The notes beneath the pieces were generated by a model. That model was not told where the DNA came from, made no database searches, and saw only the letters and a list, made by a program, of their open reading frames with translations. A stretch of 64,000 nucleotides of DNA from Bradyrhizobiaceae bacterium (lineage in GTDB: Bacteria > Pseudomonadota > Alphaproteobacteria > Rhizobiales > Xanthobacteraceae), in NCBI GenBank assembly GCA_020853885.1, contig JADYXZ010000008.1, positions 1-64,000 on the forward strand, written 5' to 3'. Numbering within the stretch: the first letter of the stretch is position 1; each line of letters starts with the position of its first letter. A program made the position numbers and the translations under genes. This document shows positions 7,759 through 16,410 of this stretch, one piece after another.

Positions 7759-8577
7759 ATGCCGATCCTCAAGGTCGGACCTTATGATCTGGACTATGTC
7801 GAGGCCGGCCAGGGCCCTGCGGTCGTGCTCGTGCATTCTTCCGCCGCCGGCTATCGCCAATGGCAGAAGCTCATGGAGGAGCTTGCTGGCCGCTACCGGC
7901 TCATCGCCGTCAACCTGTTCGGCTATGGCGCGACCTCAAAGTGGCCCGGCGACCGGCCCATGACCCTCGGCGATCAGGCGTCGCTGGTCGCGGCCGCAGC
8001 AGACCTCGACGCGGGTGACGTCGCGCTCGTCGGCCATTCGCTCGGCGCTGCCGTTGCCTGCGAAGCCGCGCTGCAGCTTGGCGCGCGCGTGCGCGTGCTC
8101 GCGGCCTTCGAGCCGATACTGTTCTACCTGTTGCGGGATCATCGCGAAATTGCTGCCTACGCCGATATCGAAGGAATGAGCCGCAACTATCTGGAATTCG
8201 CACGACGCGGCGACTGGAACGAAGTCGGTCACCATTTCATCGACTACTGGGCCGGCGACGGCACCTGGGCCGCGACGCCGGAGGAACGCAAGGCGCGCGT
8301 GCTACCCGTTCTGCCGCCGATCGCGCACGAATGGGAAATGCTAGGGTTCAAAGGCCGCCCGATCGCCGAATTGGGAAAAATCGCCGCACCCGTTCATCTA
8401 CTGCGCGCAGCCGATACCAATCTCTCGACAAAAACCGTGGCCGCCCTGCTGCAGCACGCGCACCCACACTGGATGGTTCACGAGTTGCCGACCGGCGGTC
8501 ATCTCGCGCCGATCATGCGACCTGATCTCGTGAACCCCGTGTTCGCGGAAATTCTCGACGAGACGCGGCCGGGCTAG
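7759..8577 (+). CDS. alpha/beta hydrolase
   Basis: 272-residue alpha/beta-hydrolase fold enzyme. The oxyanion region is VVLVHSSAAGYRQW near residue 24, the nucleophile elbow VALVGHSLGAAVACEAAL near 90, the acidic residue RAADTNLSTKTV near 215 and the catalytic His TGGHLAPI near 248, so the Ser-Asp-His triad is complete. There is no signal peptide, so it is cytosolic. The substrate cannot be told; the family covers esterases, C-C hydrolases and haloperoxidase-like proteins. The gene is transcribed alone, divergent from the LprI-like gene, and is followed by two palindromic repeats. Confidence 0.87.
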   Translation: MPILKVGPYDLDYVEAGQGPAVVLVHSSAAGYRQWQKLMEELAGRYRLIAVNLFGYGATSKWPGDRPMTLGDQASLVAAAADLDAGDVALVGHSLGAAVACEAALQLGARVRVLAAFEPILFYLLRDHREIAAYADIEGMSRNYLEFARRGDWNEVGHHFIDYWAGDGTWAATPEERKARVLPVLPPIAHEWEMLGFKGRPIAELGKIAAPVHLLRAADTNLSTKTVAALLQHAHPHWMVHELPTGGHLAPIMRPDLVNPVFAEILDETRPG

Positions 8578-8707
8578 GGTGCGATCGCTTCAGGTGGAAG
8601 CGCGAGCGCTTCAACCTGAAGCGTGAATCGCACCCTAAACTATTGAATAGGGTCGGATTCACGATCCAGACGGAATCGCAAAGCGATTCCATCTGGATCG
8701 ATCCGAC
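8578..8707. repeat. two adjacent long palindromic intergenic repeats
   Basis: The 130 bases between the convergent hydrolase and acyl-CoA dehydrogenase genes are almost entirely two imperfect inverted repeats. The first runs from AGGGTGCGAT to ATCGCACCCT (about 8576-8636), with internal CTTCAGGT/ACCTGAAG arms. The second runs from GGGTCGGAT to ATCCGACCC (about 8650-8709), with GGAATCGC/GCGATTCC arms. Such elements recur between genes in Hyphomicrobiales; here they may end transcription from both sides. Confidence 0.75.
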
Positions 8708-8708
8708 C

Positions 8709-9881
8709 CTAGGCCGTCTTCCCGAAAATCTCCCGCCCGATCAGCAGCCGCCGGATCTCGCTCGTGCCCGCGCCGATCTCGTAGAGCTTGGCGTCGCGCA
8801 ACAAGCGCCCCGTGGGGAACTCGTTGATGTAGCCGTTGCCGCCGAGGAGCTGGATCGCGTCGAGCGCCACTTTCGTTGCGCCCTCCGCGGCGTAGAGGAT
8901 CGCGCCCGCCGCGTCCTCACGCGTGGTCTCGCCGCGGTCGCAGGCACGCGCCACGGCATAGACATAGGCGCGTGCCGCGTTCATCTGCACGTACATGTCA
9001 GCGATCTTGCCCTGCACGAGCTGGAACGAGCCGATCGGCTCGCCGAACTGCTTGCGCTCGTGCACATAGGGCAGCACCACGTCCATCGCCGCCTGCATGA
9101 TGCCGAGTGGGCCCGCGGCAAGCACGGCGCGCTCGTAGTCGAGCCCGCTCATCAGCACGCGCACGCCCTCCCCCACCTTGCTGAGCACATTTTCTTCCGG
9201 CACCTCGCAATCCTGGAACACCAGCTCGCAGGTGTCGGAGCCGCGCATGCCGAGCTTGTCGAGCTTCTGCGCGGTCGAGAACCCCTTCATGCCCTTCTCA
9301 ATGAGAAAGGCCGTGATCCCGCGCGGGCCCGTCGCGGGATCGGTCTTGGCATAAACGACGAGCGTCTCCGCCACCGGCCCGTTGGTGATCCACATCTTCG
9401 AGCCGTTGAGCACGAAGCGGTCGCCCTTCTTCTCGGCGCGCGTCTTCATCGACACGACATCAGAGCCGGAACCGGGCTCCGACATCGCCAGCGCGCCCAC
9501 GTGCTCGCCGGAGATCAGCTTCGGCAGATATTTGCGCTTCTGCGCCTCGTTGCCGTTGCGACGGATCTGGTTGACGCAGAGATTGGAATGCGCGCCGTAA
9601 GAGAGCCCAACGGACGCCGAGCCGCGGCTCACTTCCTCCATCGCCACGCAATGCTCGAGATAGCCGAGCCCCGAGCCGCCGTACTCCTCCTCCACCGTGA
9701 TGCCGTGCAGCCCGAGCTTGCCCATCTCCGGCCACAGGTCGCGCGGGAATTGGTTGCTCTTGTCGATCTTGTCCGCGCGCGGCGCGATGTGATCGTCGGA
9801 GAAACTGCGCACCGTCTCGCGCAGCATGTCGGCGGTCTCGCCGAGCCCGAAATCCAGTCCTCTCCAGGCATTCGTCGCCAT
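8709..9881 (-). CDS. isovaleryl-CoA dehydrogenase
   Basis: 390 residues, an FAD-dependent acyl-CoA dehydrogenase that oxidises isovaleryl-CoA to 3-methylcrotonyl-CoA in leucine breakdown. Family motifs are [20 protein letters not shown] near residue 130, KMWITNGP near 155, [18 protein letters not shown] near 275 and [20 protein letters not shown] near 345. The catalytic Glu is at the isovaleryl-type position, within [20 protein letters not shown], instead of the C-terminal position of short- and medium-chain enzymes. ATG at 9881 is preferred over one six codons earlier by alignment to family length. Two thioesterase genes lie directly upstream on the same strand. Confidence 0.9.
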   Translation of the reverse strand: MATNAWRGLDFGLGETADMLRETVRSFSDDHIAPRADKIDKSNQFPRDLWPEMGKLGLHGITVEEEYGGSGLGYLEHCVAMEEVSRGSASVGLSYGAHSNLCVNQIRRNGNEAQKRKYLPKLISGEHVGALAMSEPGSGSDVVSMKTRAEKKGDRFVLNGSKMWITNGPVAETLVVYAKTDPATGPRGITAFLIEKGMKGFSTAQKLDKLGMRGSDTCELVFQDCEVPEENVLSKVGEGVRVLMSGLDYERAVLAAGPLGIMQAAMDVVLPYVHERKQFGEPIGSFQLVQGKIADMYVQMNAARAYVYAVARACDRGETTREDAAGAILYAAEGATKVALDAIQLLGGNGYINEFPTGRLLRDAKLYEIGAGTSEIRRLLIGREIFGKTA

Positions 9882-9895
9882 TGTTTCCTCCCGCC

Positions 9896-10357
9896 TCATC
9901 CACGCTCGGGCACGTCGGCTTTACCTTCCAGGCACATCATGGTTGCGAGCATCTGCGCGACCGGTTTCCGCTCGCCGCCCTGCTCCGCGATCACTTCCGC
10001 TTCGACCACAGTCAGGGTCCGCCCCGCTTTGATCACGTTGCCGCGCGCAAGAAAGCGGTCGCCCGCCGCCGGCGCCATCAGATTGACCTTGAACTCCACG
10101 GTCAAGACCGAGGCATCCGGCGGCATCAGCGAGAACGCCGCATACCCCGCCGCACTGTCGGCGATCGTCGTCGTTATCCCTGCATGCAAGAAGCCGTGCT
10201 GCTGGCAGAGATCGCGCCGGTACGGCAGCTCGATCTCGCAGAAGCCGGGCCGCAACGAAGCGATCCTGGCGCCGATCGTCTCCATGACGGTCTGCCGCGC
10301 GAAGCTCGTGCGCACCTTGTTCTCCCAGTCCGGGTCGCGCGGCTTGAAGGCGCTCAT
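9896..10357 (-). CDS. PaaI-type hotdog-fold thioesterase
   Basis: 153 residues with a hotdog fold: [19 protein letters not shown] near residue 45, continuing into [17 protein letters not shown] and [18 protein letters not shown]. These proteins hydrolyse acyl-CoA or aryl-CoA in the cytosol. The usual HGG of the catalytic loop reads HAG here, while the tandem neighbour keeps HGG, so the two copies may have diverged in specificity. The start overlaps the upstream copy's stop by four bases (ATGA), and the isovaleryl-CoA dehydrogenase gene begins 14 bases downstream, so all three are one operon. Confidence 0.86.
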   Translation of the reverse strand: MSAFKPRDPDWENKVRTSFARQTVMETIGARIASLRPGFCEIELPYRRDLCQQHGFLHAGITTTIADSAAGYAAFSLMPPDASVLTVEFKVNLMAPAAGDRFLARGNVIKAGRTLTVVEAEVIAEQGGERKPVAQMLATMMCLEGKADVPERG

Positions 10358-10827
10358 GGCCGCACCTCCTGCCCCACTTCGGGAATTCCCTCAACGCACA
10401 TCATCGTCGCGAGCATGCGTCCGATCGCGCGGCGCTCACCGCCGCTCTCCGCTTCGACCTCGGCTTCCACGACGTAAAGCGTCTTGCCGGGCCGCACGAC
10501 GCGGCCCCTCGCCACCACCCGCTCGCCCTTCGGCGACGCGAACAGATTCAGCTTGTACTCGATGCCCACCACCGACGTTGCCGGCGGCATCAGCGTGAAC
10601 GCCGCATAGCCGCCGGCGTTCGCCGCGATCGCGGTAACGACGCCGCCATGCAGAAAGCCGTGCTGCTGGCATAGGTCGCGCCGGAACGGCAACTCGATCT
10701 CGCACCGTCCGGGCGAGACCGCCGAAAGCCGCGCGCCGATCGTGTCCATGAAGGTCTGCCGCGCGAAGCTCGCGCGCACCTTCGTTTCCCAGTCCGGGTC
10801 GCGCGGCTTCAGTTTCTCCCCCGCCAT
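10354..10827 (-). CDS. PaaI-type hotdog-fold thioesterase, tandem paralogue
   Basis: 157 residues, closely similar along its whole length to the next gene downstream (shared [47 protein letters not shown]). The conserved HGG catalytic loop is intact (QHGFLHGGVVTAIAANAGG). It probably hydrolyses short or branched acyl-CoA. First gene of the thioesterase-thioesterase-isovaleryl-CoA dehydrogenase operon; stop and next start overlap as ATGA. Tandem duplication is the simplest origin. Confidence 0.86.
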   Translation of the reverse strand: MAGEKLKPRDPDWETKVRASFARQTFMDTIGARLSAVSPGRCEIELPFRRDLCQQHGFLHGGVVTAIAANAGGYAAFTLMPPATSVVGIEYKLNLFASPKGERVVARGRVVRPGKTLYVVEAEVEAESGGERRAIGRMLATMMCVEGIPEVGQEVRP

Positions 10828-10903
10828 CCCTGTCTCCCCTTCACCGAGGCTACAGTAGGAACGGCGCGGCTTTCGTCAATTGAGGCTTGGATGACGCAGC
10901 GTT

Positions 10904-13159
10904 TCAGGCGGTCGCAAGCCGGCGCATTACCCCGTGCGGCCGCGCCGGCTGTTCCGGACGCAGCATCGCGTCGATCTTCTCCGCGTCGACCGGCGGCGAG
11001 AACAAATAGCCCTGCACCTGATGGCAGCCAACGGCACGCACGAACCGGTGCTGCTCGCCGGTTTCCACCCCTTCGGCGGTCACGGCGAGACCGAGCGCCC
11101 GCCCGAGACGCGTCACGCACTCCACAATCGCGGCCGCGTCCTCGGTGATGCCGAGATTCTGCACGAAGGACTTGTCGATCTTCAGCTTGTCCACCGGGAA
11201 GCGCCGCAGATAGCCAAGCGAACTGTAGCCGGTGCCGAAGTCATCGAGCGCAATGCGGATGCCGAGCCGCCGCAGCTCGGAAAGCTCTCCCAGCACTTCG
11301 CTGTTCGCACCGAGCAGCATGCTTTCGGTGATTTCGATTTCGAGGCGCCGCGGATCGAATCCGGTCTCCACAAGCACCCGCGAAAGCCGTTCCGCCACCT
11401 TGCCTTGCCGGAAGTTCGACGCCGACATGTTCACCGCCAGCGACAGGCCGGGCCACTGCGACGCATATTCGCATGCCCGCCGCAGCATCCACTCGTCGAT
11501 CTTCACGACGAGTCCCGTGTGCTCGGCGACCGGGATGAACTCCGAGGGCGGCACGATGCCCCGTTCCGGATGATTCCACCGCACCAGCGCCTCGACACCG
11601 ACCATGCGCTCGCCATCGGCCGCAAACAGCGGTTGGAATTTCACCGAAAGCTCGTCGTTGGCGATCGCATGCTGCAGGTCGCGCTCGATCGCGCTGCGCC
11701 GGTGCAGCGCTTCTTCATGGCGCGGGTCGAACAGACGATAGTTTCCGCGGCAGTCCGCCTTGGCGCGGGAGAGCGCGATGTCGGCGCGCCGCAGCAATTG
11801 CTCGGCCTCCGTCGCATCGTCCGGCGCGACGGCGACGCCGATCGTCACGCCGACCGCGAGAAACTGGCCGCCCGCCATGACCGGGTTTCGCATGGCGTCC
11901 GCGATGTGGCGGCAAACCGCAAGCACCTCCCCTTCGCCCGCTCCGACCGGAGCCAGCAATGCGAACTCGTCGGCGCCGAATCGCACGGCGACGCCCTGTT
12001 CGCCGGCAACGGTGGTCAGCCGCTCGCCGATCGCGAACAGCACTTCATCACCCGTGGCATGACCGAGCGTGTCGTTGATGCTCTTGAAATCGTCGATGTC
12101 GATTAGCGCCAGCGCCAGCCGCCGGTCGCGCGGCAGGTCCGCAAGCCATTCGGCGAGCGTCTGCATCATCTGCACCCGATTGGCGAGGCCGGTGAGCCGG
12201 TCGCGGTACGCAAGTTCGGTCGCCCGCCGCTCACTCTGATTGAGGCGCTCCGTTGTCCGGCGCAGATAGACGAGCACGAGCAGCGTTGCGACGCCCAGCA
12301 GCGCCATAAGTGCAACCAGCGCCGGCGACAGGCGCCACAGCATGGCAGCTCCCGGAGCGCTCGACTGCCAGACGAGCCAGGACTGCGCCTCACCCTCCGA
12401 CAGCGGAACGCGCACGCCGACCGCATCCGCAAGCAGGCGGCTGCCCTGCTGGTTCTCCACCAGCATCACGCCGTCGACGACGATCTCCCGCGACATCTGC
12501 GCAAGCATATCTTCATCGAGAAACGAGATGGATGCGGCGACGAAGGGTTCCGTCTGGCGCTGCGATGAACGCCGCAATGTCGGAGCGATCGTCGTCACGC
12601 CGACAAGCGCGGGCCGGCCTTCGATACGCAGGAAAGCCACGATAAACTGCGGCTCGCTCGGCGGATCGAACTCGCCCATCAAGCCGAGCGTCGAGTCGGA
12701 GATCGCGCTTCGCACATGCGCCCTTCGGACCCGGCCTGCGTAGGAATCGACCGCAGACTGCACGCGTCGATATGCATCCGGCGATACGAGGTCCCCGGCA
12801 ACCGACGCATAGACCGGCTGCCCGTCGCCGCCGAGAATAAACGACATGTCGTGGCCGCTGAGGCGGTGGAGACGGACCCCGAACTGATGATGGATCCATT
12901 CGCGGCCGTTCCTGTCGTTGATCAGTTCGAGCGATTCATCCCAGCGCGCAAACTGGGCGAGATCGTTTCGCATTTCCGCCGAAAGCTTGGCGAGATGCGC
13001 GCGTGCAAGCTCCGTCTCCCGCGCCGCACTGGCCTCGTCCACGCGCTTGGCGACGAGAACGGCAAAGCCGAGCAGCACGGCCACGGCCGCCGCCACCAGC
13101 AGACCGACCGCCGCGATCATCCGATCGCCCAGTCGCTTTCGCCGCACGATCAACCTCAT
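10904..13159 (-). CDS. CHASE4-GGDEF-EAL membrane c-di-GMP enzyme
   Basis: 751 residues. Transmembrane helix about 14-36; periplasmic CHASE4-type sensor about 45-270 (LAQFARWDESLELI and GRPALVGVTTIAPTLR regions); second helix about 278-302 (LVALMALLGVATLLVLVYL); GGDEF domain about 325-480; EAL domain about 495-740. The GGDEF signature reads RFGADEFALL, so the second Gly of the substrate loop is Ala and cyclase activity is uncertain. The phosphodiesterase part looks intact: VEALVRWNHPERG, NMSASNFRQG, EITESMLLG, DDFGTGYSSLGYL, KIDKSFV and TAEGVET. It therefore probably degrades c-di-GMP in response to an external signal. ATG at 13159 is chosen because the first helix follows; an earlier start at 13195 is in frame. 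It is the only gene of its kind here. Confidence 0.92.
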   Translation of the reverse strand: MRLIVRRKRLGDRMIAAVGLLVAAAVAVLLGFAVLVAKRVDEASAARETELARAHLAKLSAEMRNDLAQFARWDESLELINDRNGREWIHHQFGVRLHRLSGHDMSFILGGDGQPVYASVAGDLVSPDAYRRVQSAVDSYAGRVRRAHVRSAISDSTLGLMGEFDPPSEPQFIVAFLRIEGRPALVGVTTIAPTLRRSSQRQTEPFVAASISFLDEDMLAQMSREIVVDGVMLVENQQGSRLLADAVGVRVPLSEGEAQSWLVWQSSAPGAAMLWRLSPALVALMALLGVATLLVLVYLRRTTERLNQSERRATELAYRDRLTGLANRVQMMQTLAEWLADLPRDRRLALALIDIDDFKSINDTLGHATGDEVLFAIGERLTTVAGEQGVAVRFGADEFALLAPVGAGEGEVLAVCRHIADAMRNPVMAGGQFLAVGVTIGVAVAPDDATEAEQLLRRADIALSRAKADCRGNYRLFDPRHEEALHRRSAIERDLQHAIANDELSVKFQPLFAADGERMVGVEALVRWNHPERGIVPPSEFIPVAEHTGLVVKIDEWMLRRACEYASQWPGLSLAVNMSASNFRQGKVAERLSRVLVETGFDPRRLEIEITESMLLGANSEVLGELSELRRLGIRIALDDFGTGYSSLGYLRRFPVDKLKIDKSFVQNLGITEDAAAIVECVTRLGRALGLAVTAEGVETGEQHRFVRAVGCHQVQGYLFSPPVDAEKIDAMLRPEQPARPHGVMRRLATA

Positions 13160-13489
13160 GGACCGCCGCCCCTTCAAATTACACCATAAGATCAATGAAT
13201 TAACTCGCGCTCACACGCCGGCGCGCTTCGCGCACCTGCGTAAACGCGCCGTAAAGCCGGAACTGAAAAGTCCGTGTAAGCAGCGGAATAAGCGGCTGAT
13301 TTGGTAGCAATCTACCGAATTCGCGTTCTTTTCCGTTAGGACTGCATCAACGCTGTTACCGATATCGCGTTGCGGCACGTCCCCCGCACGTCGACCGGCA
13401 CACGCCAAGCAGTATGCCGGCCAGCAAGTACCCCAACACCCCGGTTGAACGCCCCGACCTGGTGTAGCTTGCGCCTTGGGGGATTTGGG
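13160..13489. other. intergenic region without recognisable gene
   Basis: 330 bases between divergent genes for the c-di-GMP enzyme and the deacetylase. It is less GC-rich than its flanks near 13180-13330. I see no convincing reading frame, tRNA or strong hairpin; it presumably holds both promoters. A long antisense frame crosses its right part but is an artefact of high GC. Confidence 0.5.
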
Positions 13490-14470
13490 GTGCGACGATT
13501 CCGACCGATCGCTGCAATGGCGGCGGCCGTGCTCTTGATTGGGCCGGCCCTGGCGGACGACTGCGCCAACCCTGAAGCGCTCGGCACCGCCCGCACGCTC
13601 GAGGTCGATCCTGCCGCCTTCGGCCGTATCGGCACCATGCAATACAGGCAGACCTTGCCGCTTGCGCCCAAGGAAGTGGTGCTCACCTTCGACGACGGCC
13701 CCATGCCGCCGATGACGACGAAGGTGCTTGAAGTCCTTCGCAGCGAATGCATCAAGGCGACGTTCTTCCTCGTCGGCCGTAACGCGAAGTCGCATCCGGC
13801 TGTCGTGCGGCAGATCGCACTCGACGGCCATACGGTGGCGAACCACACGCAGAATCACCCGCTCACGCATATGGGCTATGGCTATTCCGTGCAGGAGTTC
13901 GACGCGGGCTTCCGCACGATCGCCGAAGCCCTTGCACCCGACGGCGCAAGGCCGGCGCCGTTCGCACGCTTCCCCGGCCTCTTCAATGTGAGCGCCGTGG
14001 AACAGCAGCTGAATGCTAGAGGCGTGTCGGTGTTCAGCGCCGACTTCCTCGCCGACGACTGGCTGCGCATCCCGCCCAACCAGATCCTCGCCCGCGCGCT
14101 CGCGCGTCTCGAGCAGAAGGGCTTCGGCATTCTGCTGCTGCACGACGTGCAGCCGGGCACCGCGCTGATCCTGCCGAAACTCATTCAGGAGCTGAAAGCG
14201 CGCGGCTACCGGATCGTGCACATGGTTCCGGCGAGCGGCAAAACCGTTGCCATCGCGGCGGCAGAGCCGGCGAGCAAGCCGGCAGCCCCTGCTCCCGCCA
14301 AGCCCACCGCGGCCAAACCGGCTGCACGGAAGCCCGCGCCCGTGGCTGCCGATACGGCAACCGTTGAATTCAGCTTCGTGACCCGCTGGCGGAAATACTA
14401 CGAGGAACAGCAGAAAGCCGCGGCGAAGAACTCGCCCAAGATCGAATATTTCAACGTCGCCGACCGCTAA
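13490..14470 (+). CDS. secreted polysaccharide deacetylase
   Basis: 326 residues from a GTG at 13490, chosen because a signal peptide follows at once (RRFRPIAAMAAAVLLIGPALA). The NodB-type deacetylase domain shows VVLTFDDGPMPPMT near residue 65 (catalytic Asp and metal Asp), HTVANHTQNHPLTH near 110 (the HxxxH metal pair), FARFPGLFN near 150 and ILLLHDVQPGTALIL near 225. It should remove N- or O-acetyl groups from peptidoglycan or a surface polysaccharide in the periplasm. The C-terminal 80 residues are an Ala/Pro/Lys-rich linker ending in a basic helical tail. An earlier in-frame ATG at 13370 would put an unlikely polar extension before the signal peptide. Confidence 0.88.
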   Translation: MRRFRPIAAMAAAVLLIGPALADDCANPEALGTARTLEVDPAAFGRIGTMQYRQTLPLAPKEVVLTFDDGPMPPMTTKVLEVLRSECIKATFFLVGRNAKSHPAVVRQIALDGHTVANHTQNHPLTHMGYGYSVQEFDAGFRTIAEALAPDGARPAPFARFPGLFNVSAVEQQLNARGVSVFSADFLADDWLRIPPNQILARALARLEQKGFGILLLHDVQPGTALILPKLIQELKARGYRIVHMVPASGKTVAIAAAEPASKPAAPAPAKPTAAKPAARKPAPVAADTATVEFSFVTRWRKYYEEQQKAAAKNSPKIEYFNVADR

Positions 14471-14509
14471 CCGCGGCCGGGGGAACCTTTTTCGACGTCT
14501 TCCGGAGAG

Positions 14510-14594
14510 TGGTGCGGCCGAGAGGACTCGAACCTCCAAGGGTTGCCCCGCTAGCACCTCAAGCTAGTGTGTCTACCAATTCCACCACGGCCGC
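14510..14594 (-). tRNA. tRNA-Leu (anticodon GAG)
   Basis: Reading the minus strand, a 7-bp acceptor stem GCGGCCG/CGGCCGC closes the molecule and the CCA end is encoded (plus-strand TGG at 14510-14512). The anticodon loop TTGAGGT between CTAGC and GCTAG gives anticodon GAG at 14558-14560, reading CUC/CUU leucine codons. A long variable arm, as in class II leucine tRNAs, precedes the GGTTCGAGTCC T-arm. It is transcribed towards the deacetylase gene. Confidence 0.96.
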
Positions 14595-14675
14595 AGAAAT
14601 CGGCGCGGGCACCCCTCCAGGCCCCGCGCGCGAGCCGCATGTAACAAATCGATGCCGGGTTCTCAAGGGTTCCGG

Positions 14676-14918
14676 TCAGCGCAGCGTCGGCGGCCGCGGC
14701 AGCAGCCGGCTCACGGAAACCGCGATTCGGCCGGCATTCACGGTCACCGTGCCCTTTGCCACCGGCATGTTGTTGGCGAGGATCGTGACCTCGTCCTCTT
14801 CGGTGGCGTCGAGCTCGATGATGGCGCCGCGGCCCATGCGCAGGAGCTGATGAACCGGCACGGCGGTGGAGCCGAGCACGACCGAAATGTCGCATGCAAC
14901 GCCGTCGATGCTCGCCAA
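14676..14918 (-). CDS. orphan FliN-like (SpoA domain) protein
   Basis: About 80 residues with the SpoA/FliN C-ring fold: CDISVVLGSTAVPVHQLLRM, then GRGAIIELDATEEDEVTILA, then NNMPVAKGTVTVNAGRIAV and a short Pro/Leu tail. FliN forms the flagellar C-ring and binds FliM. No other flagellar gene is in the window, so this is either a detached fliN or a stand-alone paralogue. I favour the TTG start at 14918 because GAGGAG lies 5-6 bases upstream; ATG starts at 14960 and 15002 are in frame but lack a ribosome-binding site. It diverges from lipB. Confidence 0.75.
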   Translation of the reverse strand: MASIDGVACDISVVLGSTAVPVHQLLRMGRGAIIELDATEEDEVTILANNMPVAKGTVTVNAGRIAVSVSRLLPRPPTLR

Positions 14919-15046
14919 GGCCGCTCTCCTCGCCGCCAAAAACCCATCCGAAATCAGCATATATATGGTTAGCGAAGCCTTAACGGCCGGGGCCGCACCC
15001 ACCGATATTGCGGCACCGCCGGGCTTCCGGCTGTATAAGGCGCCTC

Positions 15047-15742
15047 ATGCCCGACGCCCGCGTGCTTTCCCGCCCCCTTCCGGCGCCCGCCGGCTTCGCG
15101 CCGGTGGAGTGGCGACAGAGCGACGGACAGGTCGCCTATCCCGACGCGCTGGCCGAGATGGAGGCCCGCGTCGCCGCGATCGTCAACGGCGACGCGAACG
15201 AGCTCGTGTGGCTGCTCGAGCACCCGCCGCTCTTCACGAGCGGCACCGGTACCCGCGCCGACGATCTCCCCGGCACCGGTCGCTTTCCGCTGTTCGAGAC
15301 CGGCCGCGGCGGGCGCCTGACCTATCACGGCCCCGGCCAGCGCGTGGCCTACGTCATGCTCGACCTGCGCCGGCGTGGGCAGGACCTTCGCCGTTACGTG
15401 GCCGGACTCGAAGAATGGATCATCCGCACGCTCGCCGAATTCGATGTCGCCGGCGAACGGCGCGAGGACCGCGTCGGCGTCTGGGTGTGCCGCCCCGATA
15501 AGGGCGAAGGCCATGAGGATAAGATCGCCGCAATCGGCGTGCGGGTGAAAAAATGGATCACGCTGCACGGGATCTCGCTCAATGTCGCGCCCGACCTCTC
15601 CCACTACGACGGCATTCTCGCCTGCGGCATTGCCGAGGAAAAATTCGGCGTGACCAGCCTCGCCGACCTCGGTGTCAATGCCACGATGGCGGACGTCGAC
15701 GCCGCGCTGCGCCGGAGCTTCGATACGATCTTCGGACGATAG
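15047..15742 (+). CDS. lipB: octanoyl-[acyl-carrier-protein]-protein N-octanoyltransferase LipB
   Basis: 231 residues. LipB moves octanoate from ACP onto the lipoyl domains of 2-oxoacid dehydrogenases and the glycine cleavage H protein. Motifs: [20 protein letters not shown] near residue 55, [20 protein letters not shown] near 88, [20 protein letters not shown] near 160 (catalytic Lys) and YDGILACGI near 190 (catalytic Cys). The catalytic Cys-Lys pair is intact. ATG at 15047 is used; an in-frame ATG 13 codons earlier adds a non-conserved extension. It ends in TAG, showing that TAG is an ordinary stop in this genome. Confidence 0.95.
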   Translation: MPDARVLSRPLPAPAGFAPVEWRQSDGQVAYPDALAEMEARVAAIVNGDANELVWLLEHPPLFTSGTGTRADDLPGTGRFPLFETGRGGRLTYHGPGQRVAYVMLDLRRRGQDLRRYVAGLEEWIIRTLAEFDVAGERREDRVGVWVCRPDKGEGHEDKIAAIGVRVKKWITLHGISLNVAPDLSHYDGILACGIAEEKFGVTSLADLGVNATMADVDAALRRSFDTIFGR

Positions 15743-15766
15743 CGACGAGCGGCCACGCCGGTTCCG

Positions 15767-16057
15767 CTAGCTGCGAAGCGCAAACCGGAAGAACAGCGAA
15801 ATTGCAAAATGCGCGCCGAGCGCGATCACAAGCCAGAAGATCAGCGCGATCGGCCAGATGTTGCTTGGCGAGATCACATTGAGAACGACGAATAGAGCCA
15901 TGATCAGGGACGGAACGGCGGCCACCCAGCGCAGCGGCCCCTCCATTCGCGTGATCAGGCGATACTGCAGCCAGACGAATGCAATCAGAATGGCCACGCC
16001 GGCCAGGACCAGCAGTTGGCCGGGATCGAGCAGGAAGTCGTCTTCATTTTCGACCAT
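15767..16057 (-). CDS. small integral membrane protein, unknown function
   Basis: 96 residues with three predicted helices: LLVLAGVAILIAFVWLQYRL near residue 15-35, WVAAVPSLIMALFVVLNVI near 44-62 and IWPIALIFWLVIALGAHFAI near 67-86. The short acidic N-terminus (MVENEDDFLLD) should be cytoplasmic. I do not recognise the family. It is the last gene of a minus-strand group that begins with the broken cyclotransferase and acylphosphatase, although 47 bases separate it from the latter. It converges on lipB. Confidence 0.7.
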   Translation of the reverse strand: MVENEDDFLLDPGQLLVLAGVAILIAFVWLQYRLITRMEGPLRWVAAVPSLIMALFVVLNVISPSNIWPIALIFWLVIALGAHFAISLFFRFALRS

Positions 16058-16104
16058 GATCGCCTCGCTTCACGCCGATCATGATCGCAAGTCTAGAACA
16101 ATTC

Positions 16105-16410
16105 CTAAACGGTGCGGAGCACCGAGAACTCCTCGCCCGGCAGCAAATGCTCGAGCGCCGTCTGCTCCTCTTCCTGCACGTCGAGCGAATCCACGCGCGC
16201 CGCGGGCGGACCGCGCCGGCAGGCTTCGATCATGGCTTCGACAGCAACCGGGGGACCCGCGATCGTCGCCTCCACGAAGCCGTCACGCCGGTTACGCACC
16301 CAGCCGCGCAGCTTCCGGCGCAAGGCCTCGGCCTCGATAAAGGCGCGAAAGCCGACCCCGTGCACGCGCCCGCCGATCATCAACCGAACAATGCGCGTTC
16401 CTGCATTCAT
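16105..16410 (-). CDS. acylphosphatase
   Basis: 101 residues. Acylphosphatase hydrolyses acyl phosphates such as carbamoyl or 1,3-bisphosphoglycerate. The family signature is complete: IVRLMIGGRVHGVGFRAFIE gives the phosphate-binding Arg in VHGVGFR, and GWVRNRRDGFVEATIAGPP gives the catalytic Asn in VRN. The C-terminal half is longer than the usual 90 residues, with LDVQEEEQTALEHLLPGEEF. Its ATG overlaps the TGA of the upstream cyclotransferase frame (ATGA at 16407-16410), so the two were translationally coupled before that gene broke. Confidence 0.93.
   Translation of the reverse strand: MNAGTRIVRLMIGGRVHGVGFRAFIEAEALRRKLRGWVRNRRDGFVEATIAGPPVAVEAMIEACRRGPPAARVDSLDVQEEEQTALEHLLPGEEFSVLRTV

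Noticed and set aside
8643-10598. Long plus-strand open frame antisense to the dehydrogenase and thioesterases
   Set aside because: No family likeness, Arg/His-rich composition and the opposite strand carries three clear genes; an artefact of high GC.
13211-14557. Long minus-strand open frame antisense to the deacetylase and tRNA
   Set aside because: It runs through the tRNA and the deacetylase gene with low-complexity content; high-GC artefact.
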